From the NCBI GenBank assembly GCA_034433615.1, contig DAOUAJ010000443.1, positions 1 to 32,670 on the forward strand: a stretch of 32,670 nt of DNA, given 5' to 3'. Both the position numbers and the translations under genes were made by a program. The notes below the pieces were generated by a model. It did no database searches and had not been told where the DNA came from. It worked only from the letters and a program-made list of their open reading frames with translations. Below are positions 30,829-32,670 of this stretch, piece after piece. The stretch comes from DAOUAJ01 sp034433615 (GTDB lineage Bacteria; Chloroflexota; Anaerolineae; DUEN01). The stretch's first letter is position 1; the number at the start of each line of letters is the position of its first letter.

Positions 30829-31302
30829 ATGCCTGCAGACCTCACGATCAGGCCCATGACGGAGCGAGACATAGACGGGATCGTCCGCACCTTTGCTGTG
30901 TGGAACAAGCCGCGTGCCCAGTACCAGCGGTATCTAAACGAGCAGCTTATGGGCGAACGTACGGTTTTGGTCGCGTGGCGTGGGAATAAGGTCGTCGGCT
31001 ATGTGACTGTCGTCTGGGAGTCCAGCTATGAGCCGTTTCGTCGTCAGGGCATCCCGGAGATCGTGGACTTGAATGTGATGACAGAGTATCAGCGGCAAGG
31101 CATCGGGACGGCGCTGATTCACGCGGCGGAGCGCGTTGCCCTTCAGCATTCCAAGACCGTCATCGGCATCTCGGTCATCCAGTCGCCAGAATACGCCGCG
31201 GCTAACCGGCTGTATCCACAGCTAGGATACGTCCCCGATGGCGAAGGCATTACTCCGTTCGATAACGAGCTGCATCTGACCAAGGTGTTAACGAAAGAGT
31301 AA
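30829..31302 (+). CDS. GNAT-family N-acetyltransferase
   Basis: This 157-residue single GNAT domain begins LTIRPMTERDIDGIV. The central strand VVGYVTVVW leads to the acetyl-CoA pyrophosphate-binding loop YQRQGIGTALIHAAERVA (about 85-103). The late ANRLYPQLGYVPDGEG is typical of GNATs that acetylate small amines or N-termini. The ribosome binding site GGGAGG precedes ATG 30829 at good spacing. It lies 220 bp after the ArsM fusion in the same direction, and its 3' end faces an MFS exporter. An ArsN-like role in resistance is conceivable from context, but the sequence does not show it. Substrate unknown. Confidence 0.85.
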   Translation: MPADLTIRPMTERDIDGIVRTFAVWNKPRAQYQRYLNEQLMGERTVLVAWRGNKVVGYVTVVWESSYEPFRRQGIPEIVDLNVMTEYQRQGIGTALIHAAERVALQHSKTVIGISVIQSPEYAAANRLYPQLGYVPDGEGITPFDNELHLTKVLTKE

Positions 31303-31334
31303 CCGCGCAGGCCACCAGGCCGCCATGCTGCGGT
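31302..31334. terminator. possible hairpin between convergent genes
   Basis: ACCGC...GCGGT outer arms and an inner GGCC-ACCA-GGCC stem could fold into one hairpin directly after the acetyltransferase stop. No T-tract follows, so a terminator role is uncertain. Confidence 0.28.
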
Positions 31335-31371
31335 ATCCGACGAGTGCGGGGGACGCAGAGAGTTCTTCCTC

Positions 31372-32670
31372 TTAAGCTCTCCTGACCGGCACTCTCTCTC
31401 GCACTTTACCCCTGGCCAGGGAGGCAAAGACCCCTCCAAAGCAGAGGGCGGCGAAGATGGCGAACGCCGTCTTCGCGCTCTTCAGGAAGAGCGGGTAGTA
31501 TTCGGGTGTGATCTGCACTTTCCCGATGTACACGGCGAACAGCAGCATGGCAATTCCCAGGCTGAGCATCTGTCCTGTCAGCCGCATGGTTCCCAACATG
31601 CCTGATGCGATCCCATACAATCGTCGCTCCACGGAGCTCATCACAGCGTTGGTATTAGGGGATGAGAATAGGGCAAAGCCTAAGCCGAGGAGGAGCAGGC
31701 TGGCGACAATGAACCCCAGAGAGGTCGCTTCACCTACAAAAGTGAGAAGGGAAAGCCCCACCACCGTCAACGTCATCCCCATGGATGCGACGACCCGTGG
31801 TTCCACCCGGTCGGAGAGCCGACCGGCGAACGGTGAAAAGATCGCCTGCACCACCGGCTGGGCGATCAGGAAGAGGCCCGCGTCTTGCGGGGTGAGCTCT
31901 TTGACGTACTGCAGATAGAGGCTGAGGAGAAAGCCCACGGCAGAGGTAGCGCTGTAATTGATCAGCGCGGCTAGGCTGGACAAGGCGAAGACCTGGTTGT
32001 GTCGGAAGAGGTTGACGTCCAGCACCGGGCTCGCCACCTGAGTCTCCCATACACCGAACCCGACGATCCCCAGGATGCCCGCGGCGACGAGCCATACCCC
32101 CAGCGTGGCAGGCAGCCGCGAAAAGCCGTACATGAGAGCTACTAACGCCAGGCTGTAAATGATAGAGCCAACCAGATCGAACTTCTCTCCTCTGGCTTCA
32201 GCCCATTCCCCTTTCAGCTTCCACCCAACAAAAGTGACAACGAGCAGTCCCAGAGGCACATTGACCAGGAAGATGCTTCTCCAGCCCAGTTGCTGCGTGA
32301 GAAATCCACCCAGGAACGGCCCGACGGAAAGGCCCACATAGACGGCGGCGACGTTGATACCCAACGCCTGTCCTCTCTCCTGAGCTGGAAACACGGAGGT
32401 GAGGATAGCCACCCCGGTGCCAAAGATCATCGCCCCGCCGATTCCTTGCAAAGCTCTGGAGAGGATGAGCAACGCAGCAGAAGTCGAAATAGCCGCGAGG
32501 AGCGAGGAAATGGTGTGCAGTATCACCCCGCAGGCGAAGATCCGCTTCCGGCCGTGGATGTCGGCTAGTCGGCCGAAGGGGACCAGAAACATGGCCGCGG
32601 CCAGAGTGTAGGACATGGCAACCCAGCTCAGCGCGATCGCGCTCATCGTGAACTCCCTGCCGATAGATGG
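31372..32670 (-). CDS. MFS drug exporter, DHA2 (EmrB/QacA) type, 5' end beyond the window
   Basis: The open frame runs off the right edge of the window: residues PSIGREFT precede the first internal Met at 32646 and match the usual ALPxIxxxF segment of DHA2 exporters. About 30-40 residues of the first helix and N-terminus are therefore missing. Visible motifs are motif A (GRLADIHGRKR), motif B (LSRALQGIGGAMI), and motif C (VGLSVGPFLGGFLTQQLGWR). The family then continues with FLVNVPLGLLV. The 432 residues seen contain about 13 helices, fitting the 14-helix subfamily. It would expel toxic compounds using the proton gradient. It converges with the GNAT gene, with 69 bp between their stops. Confidence 0.9.
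   Translation of the reverse strand, partial: PSIGREFTMSAIALSWVAMSYTLAAAMFLVPFGRLADIHGRKRIFACGVILHTISSLLAAISTSAALLILSRALQGIGGAMIFGTGVAILTSVFPAQERGQALGINVAAVYVGLSVGPFLGGFLTQQLGWRSIFLVNVPLGLLVVTFVGWKLKGEWAEARGEKFDLVGSIIYSLALVALMYGFSRLPATLGVWLVAAGILGIVGFGVWETQVASPVLDVNLFRHNQVFALSSLAALINYSATSAVGFLLSLYLQYVKELTPQDAGLFLIAQPVVQAIFSPFAGRLSDRVEPRVVASMGMTLTVVGLSLLTFVGEATSLGFIVASLLLLGLGFALFSSPNTNAVMSSVERRLYGIASGMLGTMRLTGQMLSLGIAMLLFAVYIGKVQITPEYYPLFLKSAKTAFAIFAALCFGGVFASLARGKVRERVPVRRA

Noticed and set aside
1..32670. tRNA, rRNA, CRISPR array, transposase or attachment sites
   Set aside because: No cloverleaf, regularly spaced repeats, DDE transposase or integrase pattern was seen on either strand by reading; a dedicated RNA search was not possible.

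Overview
This 32.7-kb, GC-rich window looks like part of a Chloroflexota (Anaerolineae-like) chromosome. That is inferred from gene style: lipoproteins whose lipobox is followed by long Thr/Pro linkers, PMT/GT39-type membrane glycosyltransferases carrying C-terminal beta-sandwich modules, an ArsR-DUF2087 regulator and a FIST-domain sensor. There is no rRNA, tRNA, CRISPR array, transposase or phage gene, so the taxonomic placement is not proven.

Layout. (1) 1-958 is a graveyard: the C-terminal third of a GH130 glycoside phosphorylase, a small DUF2281-like ORF, and the N-terminus of a DegT/DnrJ/EryC1 aminotransferase interrupted by a ~51-bp repeat. (2) 959-5850 (minus) holds two coupled PMT-family glycosyltransferases. 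(3) 6004-10590 (plus) holds a MarR regulator and a heterodimeric ABC exporter. The second exporter subunit has a bactofilin (polymer-forming) domain fused to its C-terminus, and a 12-bp element plus an 8-bp element occur as inverted copies on both sides of marR. (4) 10591-11405 is a long intergenic region with a nested palindrome, scraps of small ORFs and a near-perfect sigma-70 promoter whose -35 box lies between 8-bp inverted repeats. (5) 11406-17220 (plus) runs FadR-type regulator, oligopeptide-type solute-binding lipoprotein, two permeases, a c-type cytochrome lipoprotein and an unknown membrane-anchored protein. No ATPase gene for the importer is present. (6) 25352-17231 (minus) is a tight five-gene run: ArsR-DUF2087 regulator, Na/Pi-cotransporter-like permease, tandem universal stress protein, FIST sensor and a 1414-residue hybrid histidine kinase ending in two receivers and an HPt domain. 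(7) 25353-25727 is a repeat-rich island that shares a repeat with the 14.3-kb intergenic region. (8) 28843-25728 (minus) holds two secreted paralogues built from four copies of a 50-60-residue repeat (FSTE ... DGDLL ... LGLDAL) that I cannot assign to a known family. (9) 29223-31302 (plus) holds a methyltransferase-ArsM fusion and a GNAT acetyltransferase. (10) 32670-31372 (minus) is a DHA2-type MFS exporter cut by the window edge.

How the parts work together: the MarR-ABC block reads as a self-regulated efflux system that may be anchored to a bactofilin scaffold. The ArsR-to-HK run reads as a sensory and stress operon. The ArsM fusion points to arsenic methylation. The strongest candidates for undescribed biology are the ABC-bactofilin fusion, the FSTE/LGLDAL repeat proteins, the five-gene sensory operon and the double-methyltransferase ArsM.
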